Of a stretch of 64,000 nucleotides of DNA, positions 20,165 to 33,120 are shown piece by piece. A program made the translations under genes and the position numbers. Below the pieces are notes generated by a model that was given only the letters and a program-made list of their open reading frames with translations, did not search any database and was not told the DNA's origin. The stretch is from Vicia villosa (lineage: Eukaryota; Streptophyta; Magnoliopsida; Fabales; Fabaceae), in the NCBI RefSeq assembly GCF_029867415.1, contig NC_081183.1:35236655-35300654 (forward strand), read 5' to 3'. The stretch's first letter is position 1. The number at the start of each line of letters is the position of its first letter.

Positions 20165-20814
20165 TGTTGTGGTCGGTGAAGTAGAAGAAGATGAAAACCT
20201 AATTGAAGAAGAAGAAACGCTGTAGAGGAAGTAACAGAAGCACTAGTAGCTCTCTCTGCGTGCTCGGTGATTTGTGTGTTTTTTTTTATATGAAAGAGAA
20301 AAATGGCCGTTGCTAATATATGCACGAATTAGGACTCTTTGTCTATACTCTATAGTGTAAGATCATGTTTTTTTATTTATTTGTTGATTTGTTGATGAAT
20401 ATTAAATACGTGTAATAAATGATTAAATCTTTATTTTTTTTCTTCTGATTTTTACTTAGTTTGACTGTCAATGGAACTCCTTGTTGAATACGGAAAATCA
20501 CAAACTCTTCGTATTCTCTAACCAAGAAAAAAATTAACGAAATTTAAGAGAAGAATGATTATGTTTACGAAGATTTTTTTTTTTTCCATAAATCTATAAT
20601 ATAAGAAAATGAGTGGTTTTGGTTTTTACAAAATTACCCATCCTTACTTTTTTACACCTATTAAAATTGTTGGTTTTTTTGTCTATCTACACAATTGTCC
20701 ATTATAATCTTAATATTTTATTCAACTATATTTTAACTTACTTTAACCATTCTTTCTCTCTCTTCACCTTTTTAGTTTTTTACCCTAATCTCTCTATACT
20801 CCATTTACTCTTTA
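20165..20814. other. VPS2.3 upstream region
   Basis: A GAAGAA-rich leader precedes the ATG of VPS2.3 on the minus strand, and a TC-rich tract at about 20750-20800 borders the Helitron-type end. No other gene is seen. Confidence 0.4.
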
Positions 20815-20844
20815 CTAGTATTTATACCCGTGCGAGGCACGGGT
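20815..20844 (-). mobile_element. Helitron-type 3' terminus (minus orientation)
   Basis: On the minus strand an 8-bp stem ACCCGTGC/GCACGGGT with a 3-base loop is followed by ATAAATA and CTAG. A hairpin shortly before a CTRR end is the 3' signature of Helitrons. The element would extend to the right into the AT-rich block; no 5' end or helicase ORF was found. Confidence 0.6.
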
Positions 20845-23220
20845 TAAATATTTTATAAATAAAAAAATATTTTAAAAACACTTATAATTTAGAAATTTTA
20901 TTTATAGTAAAATTACTATTATATAGATAAAATGTCACTCTTATTAATAGTATACATAAAAAATTTAATTTAACTATTATTTTTTTGTAAATTATAGAAT
21001 AATTTGGATATTTCTAATTTATTAATAATTTGTGTAAGTCATATTATATTGATATAAATAATTTTGTAAATCATATTATAATTTTTAAAAAATAATTAGA
21101 AATATATTGATAATTTTGATATAAGTTGTATTTGTAAATTAAAATATAAGTTAATTATACAAATCAGAGAGCGAGGAGACAAATACTTCAGCTCATCTTT
21201 TAAACTCCTATTTCATACTCTTCATGTTCTTCAACAATTTTTTAACCCAAAAAAAAAATTATTATATATTTAAAAATGAAAATACTTCTTTTAACCCATC
21301 CACCTCTACATCTCAAGTTCTTCAATATAATTTTTTGTTGCTTTAAAGTATACACCTAAAAAAACATAATTAAAAATTATAAAACAACAAAATTAGAAAG
21401 ACAAAAAAATAGTAAAAACTTTTAAAAAATATATTAAAGATAGAAAGAAAAAGAAAAACTATAAGTTTAAAGAGGAAGATAATTTTAACATACCCTTTAA
21501 TATTATTTTGTGATGATTCAAAATATGCACATGTGGAAGAAAATATAATTAAAATTGAGTGAGAGAACTAAAACCATAATTTAAAATTATTATTTCTTTA
21601 AATATTTGTATGAGATATAAAAACTATAAAATAAAGAAAACAATTTACCACTACACAAAAAAAAAACTATGAGTGTGTTTGTTTCAAGAATAGAAATTCT
21701 ATTCATGGGAATCTGACATGGAAAATAAAATAATCATACGTTTGTTTCAAGTTTTTAAAAATTATTCTCATGTATATTTTATTCCGATAATATTTTTACA
21801 TATCATTTTTGTCATAATTATTCTCATGCTTAAAAGCTAAGAATTCAACATTCCTATGGGAATAAAATTTAACTAACTCTAACTTCTCGCTCCTACCGTC
21901 CTACTCACATATTTTTTTTTTACAATTTTAAAATTAAATAAATATTATTAACATTCTTCGGAATTTTAAACGTTTGACCAAACACTTTCATCAAAATATT
22001 ATTCCTGGGAATAATAATCCTTGGAATAAAGTTCCAACAAATGATATTTTATAACTTGAAACAAACCCACATTAAGAATAAGTAAAGAATAATAAAATTA
22101 AAACATATGAAAAGAAAATAAAATTAAAATATATGAAAAGAAAATAAAAAATATAGATTTGAAGAAGCATAATGTGTGAAATTTATTTTACACTATAATC
22201 AAAAGACATAAAGTGATTTAGTTTCCAATTCAATATTAATATTTAAATCTCATAAAGTGTGATTTGTCTAATAATAATGATTGAACGTTTCGATTTTCAA
22301 AATTAAAACACTCAATATTTTTGGAAATATAAATTATTAGATAATATTGTTTATTTAAATTTAAAATTAGAGTTGGTTTTAAATTATTATTATTATTATA
22401 ATAATGCTAATAATTTCGTGAACGTTTCAATTTTCAATTTTTTTGTCTATTTATTAAATAATTATTATCTATTTAAATTTTTTTATTGAAATTTATTATA
22501 ATTTTTGAAATATAAAAATTTTATAATGAAATCCGTATATCATTATTAAAAGATAACATGTTTTAATCTAATAAATAATATTTAATTATACTATAAAATT
22601 GAAAAAATATGATTGATTCAGATGAATATATAAATATCAACTATACTCTTTCCTATATATAAATATATTTGAATAAAAATCATATAATATGAAAATTAAA
22701 ATTGAATGTTATATATTTATTAACAAACATTACAAATGGATTAATAACAAAATTAAAATTGGTAATAATTGATTAGATTTAAAGAATTCAATCATATAAT
22801 ATTTTTTTAAATTGTGTTTTTATTTAGTTAGATTATTAAGAAGTTAAAAATTTACATTGATATTAAATCAAAATGACAATTTAGTCATTATTGAATTGAT
22901 TTCATAAGAAAATTCGGAAAATGATAAAAATAAAATTTTGATTAGATAAATCATGTTTATTTAATGTCATTATTGACAATTAAAACATTCAATAAGAACA
23001 TTCAATGTAATGAATATTAAATCAAAATGCAAAATGATAATTATTGATTAAATTTTATTAATATAATGGTGTGGTTCTGCCAAATTTCTCTTTTCACATT
23101 AGCATTTCAATTTCATGTGCTTCTGCCCATACATCACATCTTTCAAGACATGTAAGAGACAATAATTTAAAGTAGCGAGACATAGTAGACCTTAACTATA
23201 TGTTTTGTAGTCGACTAACT
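20845..23220. other. AT-rich non-coding block
   Basis: About 2.4 kb of very AT-rich sequence with no credible coding region. It may be the body of a non-autonomous Helitron whose 3' end is at 20815. Confidence 0.4.
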
Positions 23221-23221
23221 C

Positions 23222-23342
23222 TTACTCTCTTTTTTTTTTGAAAAAAGGCAAAGCTGATATTATTTTTTAGCATAAGACTTACTCTCTCTTTTTTTGAAAT
23301 AAGGCAAAGCTGGTATTATCTTTTAGCATAACACATGCTAGA
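23222..23342. repeat. Tandem duplication of about 61 bp
   Basis: The segment CTTACTCTC, then a T tract, then GGCAAAGCTGATATTAT and TTTTAGCATAA occurs twice in direct succession with small differences. The T tracts suggest the tail of an inverted retroposon, but no TSD was seen. Confidence 0.55.
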
Positions 23343-24727
23343 CTAAATTGTCCAATTACACCAGTAAGAAAAAACCAGAAACAGATCAACATACCAGCAA
23401 CTGTCCCAAAGAAAGACAGTGCCTACACCAACACAGAGTCACCCCAACACACTACCATAATCATACCAACAAAACCAAACAGAGTAACAACTTAAAGATC
23501 TTTCCAAACATTAAAGTTCGTACATGAGGCATTATATTTTAAGATACTATCTTGGCATCCTATAAAGAACGCACTCGAACGGATATATGTTCACTAAAGC
23601 ATGGGTTGTGTGAGCAAGGCTAGCAGAAACAATAACCTCATCTCTGGCTATGATCACCTCAGCATAACTAATATCAGTTACCTAATATCAGTTACCGCAC
23701 TATTTTCCACCTGCAAATTATCGATAATATGAACACAGAATATTGATAGTGATGTTTAAATAAAAAAAAATCTTCATTTCAATAGAATTATATTTTTAGA
23801 GCTGCATAACTTTTGATAACCTTCATTTTGCCTATAAAATACTCGAGGTAATTAGTTTGAGGTGTACTAATGGCTTTTTTTTCTACAATGAAAAGTTGCA
23901 GAAAAATATAACAAATAATCAAATTAATTACCAAAATGCTTAACTTGACCTTTTTGACTACCATGCATAAAAAAAAGAATAAACAAAAACACATATCATC
24001 ACTATCAAAATAACCAGCTTACTTGGGTGGAGCCTTACAAATCAACCTAAGTAGCAAAAAGTCCTGACTGTTGAAATATTCGCCGGTGCCAAACAAATAT
24101 AAACAGGTCAAAATATTTTTTTGCATTCTTAAGTAAAAATGAATGCAAATGGAAAATTGGCTATTCTTTTTCTTGCCTTAACCTAACCCTCCAAGAAAAT
24201 TTAAAATGATATACTAATATGTAAGGCACAGAGATAAAATTATCATCTAAATAACAGTACTTAATCATATGAGTAGTTCTTAGTGGTTAACGTCGACTTT
24301 TTCAATAAAAAAAAAAGGAACCAAATTGGGAGGCAAAAGGAATGGTTTTGTGAAATGCTAAGAAGGACCGTGCTTTTTGAAAATGCAATATTTGATGCAC
24401 ACCACTGAAGAGGATGCTAAAATTTTCAAATACATCTACTGATACGTCTTTTATGAGAAATTTGATGAAACTGAGCAAGAATCGTACTACTAATGCATAT
24501 TTTGAATTTTATGTCAGAATCATATTTACAGCTAGAAAAACAAAGCCCATATATATACATATCTTGCTTTTGATGCAACAGATGTAGTCAAAATACAACA
24601 CAAATAACTTTTGCATGTCACATACAAATGTTCTCAACTTAACTCTAATACTACCTATAACCAAATAATATTCAAATCAATACCATTTTAGTAAAGCATA
24701 AGACCATTTTGTCATAACCCTATTTCC
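23343..24727. other. Intergenic, no gene recognised
   Basis: The stretch 23343-23715 is less AT-rich and continues from the tandem duplication; on the minus strand it has short open pieces without a clear family. The rest shows nothing beyond A/T tracts. Confidence 0.35.
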
Positions 24728-25463
24728 CTAAGAAGCAAAATTTTGCATATAATGGAGAACCTGAGTGAAGGAGGAACCACCCTTGATCTGCAAAAAAACA
24801 TCAAAGAAAAAAATGAAGAAATTAGGAAAATGAGTTATAAATAAGGCTAACTATTTGTTTAGAATCACATTTAGTTTTAAGATTTTGTTAAAATCTCAAT
24901 AGTACACTGCAAATAAATAGTTGTGAACCTTCTTGTAAAAATAGTGACAGATCTAAACCTAAATAACAAAAGAATAAAAATCAGAAATAAACCCTCAAAC
25001 ATAACAATAAACTAATTATATTTATGAAAACAACCATGGAGATGAACAAATACACAGAGCTAAACCTAAAACAAACATTAACCATCATCATCATTTCACT
25101 TTCACCGAATCAAGCTTCGACAAAATCACACAACAAAACAACACAAATCACCGATTCCGTATCACCATCATCATCAAACTAACAAACAACGAATCAGAAA
25201 TCAAAAAGAGGAGAAGAAGAGATTGAGACCGAGAGTTCACCGGAGAAGAGAACTCGTATGAGTTTTTCGGCCGTCGCGTTTGAAACGGGCGTGAGGTTGA
25301 GACGGCGGAGAACACGACCGAGAGAGAAGATGGAGCGTCGCCGCTGCACGTGTTGTTTTTGGACATGATGAAATTGAAGATGGAGTGAAAGCATTTTGAA
25401 TTTGTATTGAGATACATACCTCGAGCGTTTCACTTTCCTATCAATTTTTTTGCTCTTCCCCAA
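24728..25463 (-). CDS. Possible small two-exon gene, unrecognised
   Basis: Exon 1 is 25463-25230, ending GAACTCTCG before GTCTCA. Exon 2 is 24787-24728, starting after TTTTTTGCAG. The join is in phase and gives 97 aa: MGKSKKIDRKVKRSR at the start, RVLRRLNLTPVSNATAEKL in the middle, and IKGGSSFTQVLHYMQNFAS at the end. A later start at residue 24 would give 74 aa. The exon 1 region is much richer in GC than its surroundings, as expected of a coding exon. A competing frame from 25363 (MSKNNTCSGDAPSS) is also open there, so the true frame is uncertain. I do not recognise the family. Confidence 0.35.
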
Positions 25464-25729
25464 ATATTCATGTTTTATCGTGTAACACTGTAGCTCTTGA
25501 AAGAAAAAATATGTTTCAGCTTCCCAGACAAATGCATTTATTCATTTATTAAAATAATTAATTAAATAAAAAATAAAATTATTAATTGATCAATTAAATT
25601 AGGAATAAGTTTCCATTAATAGAAAATTTAAAAAAGTTGAAAAAGTGTAACAAAGCATGAGAGAGTGCCACGTGTCTCACTTGCCAAAGAACTCCTTTAG
25701 AAATATTATTATCTATGATAAGAAAAATA

Positions 25730-27440
25730 GTATTTATAATCCAAATATTTAAATTCAAAAATAATATACGGAAAAAATCTGTTAGTGATTTAAATATTTT
25801 TATATACGAAAATTTACAATTGATCCAAATATTTTTGTAAATGATACCTAAACATAAATAATAATTAAATACGGGAAAAATATATTATTGATCTAAATAT
25901 TTCTATATACAAAAAATGATATTTATGATCTAAAAAATTTTATTCAAAAATGGTATATGAAAAAAAAAATCTATTATTGATCTAAATATTTTTATATACG
26001 AAAATTTACTATTAATGATTTAGATATTTTTATAAACGTTACCTAAACATAAATAATATATGTATACGGGAAAAAATCTATTATTGATCTAAATATTTTT
26101 ATATACAAAAATTTACTATTGATCCAAATATTTTTATAAACGATACTTAAACATTAATAATATCTGTATACGGGAAAAAAACTTTTATTGATCTAAATAT
26201 TTTTCTATATGAAAAATGGTATTTATGATCCAAAAATTTTAATTCAAAAATGGTATACGGGAAAAAATATATTATTGATTTAAATATTTTTATATACAAA
26301 AATTTACTATTGATCCAGATATTTTTGTAAATGATACCTAAATATAAATAATATTTAAATACGGGAAAAATCTATTATTTATCTAAATATTTTTATATAC
26401 GAAAAATCGTATTTATGATCCAAAAATTTTTTATTCAAAAATGGAATACAGGAAAAAAATCTATTATTGATCTAAATATTTTTATATACGAAAGTTTACT
26501 ATTGTTCTAGATGTTTTTGTAAACGTTACCTAAACATAAATAATATTTGTATACGGGAAAAAATCTATAATTGATCTAAATATTTTTCTATATGAAAAAC
26601 GATATTTATGATCCAAAAAATTTTAATTCAAAAATGTTATACGGGAAAAATTCTATTATTGATCTAAATATTTTTATATACGAAAATTTACTATTGATCC
26701 AAATATTTTTGTAAACGATACTTAAGCATTAATAATATTTTTATATGGGAAAAAAATCTTTTATTGATCTAAATATTTTTCTAAATGAAAAATGGTATTT
26801 ATGATCCAAAAATGGTATACGGGAAAAAAATCTATTATTGATTTAAACATTTTTATATACGAAAATTTACTATTGATCCAAATATTTTTGTAAATGATAC
26901 CTAAACATAAATAATATTTAAATACGTGAAAATTCTATTATTGATCTAAAAAGTTTTATATATGAAAAATGGTATTTATGATCCAAAAGTTTTTGATTAA
27001 AAAAATGGTATACGGGAAAAATCTATTATTGATCTAAATATTTTTTTATACGAAAATTTACTATTCATTCAAATATTTTTATAAATGATACCTAAACAAA
27101 AATAATATTTGTATACGAAAAAAATTTATTATTGATCTAAATATTTTTATACACGAAAAATGATATTTATGATCCAAATTTTGTTTATTCATATACGGGA
27201 AAAAAATCTACTATTGATCTAAATATTTTGATATACAAAAATTTACTATTGATTCAAATATTTTTGTAAATGATATCTAAACATAAATAATATTTGAATA
27301 CGGGAAAAAATATATTCTTGTCTGCATATTTTTATATAAGAAAGATGATATTTATGATCCAAGAATGACATAAGGGAAAAAATTTATTATTGACATAAAT
27401 AATTTTATATACGAAAAATTTATTGTTGATCTAAATATTT
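25730..27440. repeat. Tandem array with alternating units (about 86 and 105 bp)
   Basis: The motif ACGGGAAAAAATCTATTATTG recurs about 16 times. From 26067 on, spacings are mostly alternating near 86 and 105 bp, so the real period is a dimer of about 191 bp in about eight degenerate copies. Internal motifs are GATCTAAATATTTTTATATAC and TGGTATTTATGATCCAAAA. The array abuts a Helitron-type 3' end at 27535. Confidence 0.75.
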
Positions 27441-27504
27441 TTTCTTTTTAAATATTCTATTTAAAATAAATGTATTATGTAAACAAATGCGCGTATCAGA
27501 GCAG

Positions 27505-27535
27505 AACCCGTGCGTATGCACGGGTTTCTTACTAG
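27505..27535 (+). mobile_element. Helitron-type 3' terminus
   Basis: The stem AACCCGTGC/GCACGGGTT is followed by TCTTA and CTAG, then T. It is closely similar, together with the preceding ATGCGCGT, to the terminus at 30021-30050. Confidence 0.65.
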
Positions 27536-28318
27536 TTATTTATGAAAAAGGGAGAGATTTTATGCATATAAGGGGCTTTGCATTACGGTATGTAAACAAA
27601 ACTCATACATGCGGATATCCGTCCGAATGCGCCTTAAAGTTGACGGAGAAAACCCATTTTAATTGGATTTGGTTTTTCCTCAATTATAAAATATGGATAC
27701 GGACGGGTCGGATAATGGAGACATTATTATTTATATTTGATAATTTATATTATTAAATATGTGACTAATATTTTGATAATTTGATTTGTATTTATTATTT
27801 AAAATATTTAAAAAGTATGTGAGAAATTTTTTGAAATTGTTTTATTTTATTATTTATAATATAATTTGATTTTTTAAAAAATAAATATTTTAATTAAAAA
27901 GTTGATTTTACTAAATGGACGGTGGCAAGGCGGGGGATACCCAATCCAACCCGAACTCGTTTGGGACGGGTTTGAGTTTTAATTCTCCATCCCCGTTTAG
28001 ATGTGGGGCGGAGATCGGAGATTATTTGGGGATTCGAAATTGGGTTTGGGGATGTAAAAACTATCTCCATCCCGCCCCATTGTCATGCCTACTTTGCACA
28101 CTTAGTATTTTAAAATTGGTTCAAACCGACCTATCAAATTGGTCGAATCGAAAAGTAAAGAGTCATTTATTTGATCAAATTAGTGATTGGGTGGGTATGG
28201 AACCGTGAAAACTGATCATAATTGGTCAAAACAGACAAAATTGATGAATTGACAATTTTGAAAAATCGGCAGGTTTAATGTCTACTTTTCTTTTTAAAAA
28301 ACGATGTCGTTTTGATAA

Positions 28319-28407
<89 letters not shown>

Positions 28408-29760
28408 TTTATTTAAAACTTATTTGAAACTACTTTTTTATTTTGAATTAAATTTATTAAACATAGTTATTTTGTTATTCAGCTTATGTTGGTCTTGGTT
28501 AAAATTTATTAGATTTTTTATTTTGCATTTTGCTATGTGATGACTATGTTTAAAGTTTGAATTTAAACAATGAACTTGTAAAATTATGGTATTTTAAAAT
28601 TTTGTAGTGTTATGATTTTTTTTAGAAACAGAGCTACTCGGGTTGACTGATTTAATAATTATATAGTTATGTTATAAATATTGGTTTATTCAATTGAGTT
28701 ATCCGATTTAGTCATGCAGTTCGACAAATAATGCAATAGTCTAACCAGTAAAACAGTGGCCCAATATCTAACGGTATCATAATTGGTCTAATTTTTAAAA
28801 TATTACCCTTAAAGACGATCTTGATTACGAGACTTGCTCGGTTGGCAAAATTTATTTCAAAAGTTACCACTTATATTAAGAGAGTGTGAATTTAACTTCG
28901 ATGTAAGAATATCTTAAATGAACAATCTAAACATATTCTATTTTTGAGGGAATCTCTAAAATTTAAATAAAAAATTGTATTTTATATTTATTTAAGAACT
29001 CAATATAATCAAAACAAAAAAAATATTTATTTAAGAAATACTTGAAATGCCATAGGTCGCACTCTTTTACTTGATGTCTCGACACAGATACCAACTACGT
29101 TGCCTTAATGGATAAGCTAACCAAAACACTCTTATAAACACATATTTTAATGTTTTTTATATATTAAAATTCATAGGATCTTATCAAATTTAAGTTTATA
29201 TAAAATTCACATAATTTAAAACTATTCATATATATATCAATAGAAATATTTAAAAATAAAATAAAATTATGTGTGTTTCATAATCCATATGTTTTATTTG
29301 TGCATATTAATGTGACAAAAAAAATAGTTGTATTGTTTGAAAAAGGAAAACAATAGTACATTGTAGTATGCAATATAGTATTTCTTTTACTTTACAAAAG
29401 TTATTTCTTCAAAAAAGTTAAATAAAGTATTCCATCGGATCCCAAATTTAAATAAAAATTTCTATTTTTTTAATATATTTAGTTTATAAAAATGTTAAGA
29501 ATTTTTTTAATCAAAATAAAATTTCTTATTATTTTATCAAAGATAAACACTCGAGTATTCTCGAATTTAATACTAATAATCTCAGCCAATCAAACACTAT
29601 AATTTATCACCACTTCACATTTTTATTTTATTTTATTTTAAATTAAATTAAAATTTTAATATAATCAACTGTACCAAAGAATTTATATTTATCAAATTCT
29701 ACATACGGAGTATATTGTATTAGAAAAATTTATATTTATCAAATTCTACATATATTGATC
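27536..29760. other. AT-rich intergenic block with a G-rich patch
   Basis: No gene seen. At 27915-28090 a GC-rich patch (GGGACGGG, CCCATCCCGCCCC types) reads like the terminal part of a dispersed repeat; its family was not identified. The patch can be translated for 97 codons but has no protein-like features. Confidence 0.35.
28320..28405. repeat. (TA)n microsatellite
   Basis: About 43 uninterrupted TA units. Confidence 0.97.
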
Positions 29761-29769
29761 TAAATGATC

Positions 29770-29990
29770 TAAATGTTTTTACGGGTACCAGACATTTTTC
29801 TATTCATTTAATTAATTTTTTTTACGGGTACCGGACATTTTTCTATACATTCAATTATTATTTTTTCACGGGTACCAGACACTTTTCTATACATTCAATT
29901 ATTATTTTTTCACGGGTACCAGACATATTTCTATACATTCAATTATTATTTTTTAACGGGTACCAAACATTTTTCTATTAAAAAATATAC
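29770..29990. repeat. Tandem repeat of about 57 bp
   Basis: Four to five copies of ACGGGTACCAGACATTTTTC followed by TATACATTCAATTATTATTT, close before the Helitron-type end at 30050. Tandem arrays near the 3' end are common in non-autonomous Helitrons. Confidence 0.8.
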
Positions 29991-30020
29991 ATCTGAAACA
30001 AATGCGCGTCCCGTACCAGA

Positions 30021-30050
30021 ACCCGTGCGGACGCACGGGTTTGTTACTAG
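30021..30050 (+). mobile_element. Helitron-type 3' terminus
   Basis: The stem ACCCGTGC/GCACGGGT with loop GGAC is followed by TTGTTA and CTAG, then T. It is the same family as the end at 27535. Confidence 0.65.
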
Positions 30051-30864
30051 TTGTATTAGAAGAGAGAAGTCAGGGAGCGTGGAACTTGTGTTACGGAACT
30101 GTCATTTTCCAACTAGCCGTTGCAACTTTTTTATATATATTTTAGGAACGTTACGCCTTTTATTGACTTAAAGGGAAATATTTTGAGGATATATATAGAA
30201 AAGTGTTTTTTTACTCAGGAAAAAAGTGTTACGTTCAAAACACAGCGCAAAATTGTGTAGAACGTTACATTTTATTTTTTTTAGTTTTCTCCAATATTTA
30301 CTTTTTCTTTTCTTAAACAAAACAGTGTAGAACTCTGTAGAATTGTTAAGTGATTTTTGAGTATTTTAAGTGTTAATTAGAGGTGTTTATGGATTGGCTT
30401 GATTTAGTTTTAAAAATATTTGATATTTAAATCGATTAAAATTATATAGATTGATTTAGAATAGATTTGTAAACATTTTTGATAAAATTCAAAACAAACA
30501 GAAGCGAGAAATAATGAGTTAATTTAGATTGGATTGATGGGATAAATTTAAAAAATACAAAAAATAATTATAAAAAACTAACTTATGCACGAAAATTAAT
30601 TTTTTATAATAATAGTGTTCAATTATAAATATTAGATTGACAATTTTTTCATAATAAATTAAAATTTAAAAAGAAAAAGTCTAACATAAATACTTTTGAA
30701 TCTATGATTAGTCACTTGAGTTAGTATGATATTGAATATGTTTTGTAGCTCGGTTAACACAATACACTAATAATTTTTTAATAACAAATTAAAATACCAT
30801 AACTTGTCCAATAATAATTTTTTAACGATAGGGTCAAAAATTTAATAGGAATAAGATCAAATAA
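30051..30864. other. Intergenic, nothing recognised
   Basis: AT-rich sequence without an open frame or clear repeat. Confidence 0.4.
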
Positions 30865-31507
<643 letters not shown>

Positions 31508-31619
31508 TATATATACCTAAGAGATATGTTTGCATTTGACAATTGAATAAAAGTTAGAAATTTATCACCCTCAATTATCTCTTTCCCTCTCTCTAACTCT
31601 CTATTTTCCTTATGCGAAG

Positions 31620-33120
31620 AACTATGACAAATGGTGCAAGAAAATAAAGGTATTATTTGGCTTCTAAGATGTTCTTGAAGTGATCAAGAACGGGGTGAAT
31701 TCCCTTGTCGAAGGTGCAATGGATGCACAACGAGAAACACATAAGGAAGAGAAGAAGAAAGACTTTAAGATGTTGTTCTTGATCCTTCAATCTGTGGATA
31801 ATGCCAAATTCAAAAAGGTTGGTGGTTGCGAATCGTCAAAGCAAGTATGGGAAATTCTAAAAAAGGCATATGCTCGAACTTATAAAGCGAAGGTGGTGAT
31901 GTTACAAACTTAAAAACGTCAGCTTGAATTAATTCAAATGGAGGAAAATGAGACAATCAACGATTACCTGATGCGAATTACTCGATTAGTGAACCAAATC
32001 AAGGCGTGTGTAGACAATATTACTTAGTATAATTTTATGTCGAAGATCTTGTGTTCTTTGACGGCAAGATTTGACAACATTGTGGTGACGATTGAGGAAT
32101 CGAAGGAACTTATGACATTAAGCAAAAGTAGCTCCAAAGCTCTCTTGAGGCTCATGAGTAAAGGATGGAGGAAAGGAATAAAGACAAAGCAAAGGCGGAG
32201 ATCGCTTTGCAAGCTCAATTCACTAAGAAGAACAAGAAGTCGAAATAAAAATGTCCCATGAAGAGTAAAGAGAATTTTCAAAATTTGGGTGCAAGAGAGT
32301 CTCAAAATTCAAAGAATTTGACTTGTCAAAAGGCTGATAGCAGCTACAACAATAATGGTGGTCAAGGCAACTTTAGAGGTGAAAAGAGAAAGTTTGACAA
32401 GAGTAAGATACAATGCTACAATTGTCAAAAGTCTAGTCATTATGCAAGAGATTGCAAGGTGAAAAAGGAAGAACCTCAAGCGAATGAAGCCAAGGTTGAA
32501 AAGCAAGAGTTTGATGATTATAAAAAAACTCTTGGTCATGATCACGAAAGGTGGACGCAGTAGTAGTAAGTTGCAGGACAGCAGCAATAGTTCTAGGAAC
32601 TCTGCAGAAATGTCTCGTAATCGATTGCATAAAGACAATAATCTTTTGCAAGCAACAAAAAAAACATTATGTTGAGTGCGGAAAAGGAATTCAAACCTGA
32701 AAAATGGTATTTGGACCCCGGTTGCTCAAATAATATGAAGGGAATGAAAGATTTTTTTGTCAAAATTAATCAAGCCATGAAGACTAAAGAGAAATTCACA
32801 GATGACACTACTTTAGCGGCCAACGGTACCAGTGATGTTTTAATCATAAAGAGGCCGGATAGTGGGTATTTCTTGATCAAAGATGTAGTGTACATTCCTA
32901 TAATCAAATGTAACCTTCTAAGCATTGGCCAATTGCTTGAGAAGGGTTACAAGATTCACATGGAAAACAAGGCATTACGCGTTATGGATAAAAACAGGGT
33001 TTTGATCCTTAAAGCTTCTATGGATGCCAATAAAAATTTCAAGGTTGAGTTGAAGGTTATGGAGCATAAGTGTCTTGTTGCAGCAGCTAGTCAAGAGGAA
33101 TGGATAAGTCGACACATACC
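31620..33120 (+). pseudogene. Decayed Ty1-copia gag-protease
   Basis: Pieces in several frames follow copia order. The gag (UBN2 type) shows LILQSVDNAKFKKVGG, SSKQVWEILKKAYAR and ENETINDYLMRITRLVNQI. The zinc knuckle is CYNCQKSSHYARDC. The protease is EKWYLDPGCSNNMKG, followed by FLIKDVVYIPIIKCNLLSIG. Stops and frameshifts separate them. The protease motif is DPG where DSG is usual. It ends just before the expected integrase zinc finger, so integrase and RT are gone. Confidence 0.8.

Noticed and set aside
25730..27440. CRISPR-like regular spacing
   Set aside because: Units are degenerate tandem repeats with related, not unique, intervening sequence in plant DNA.
27915..28208. 97-codon plus ORF in a GC-rich patch
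   Set aside because: Composition follows a G/C-rich dispersed repeat; no domain-like pattern and no promoter or splice context.
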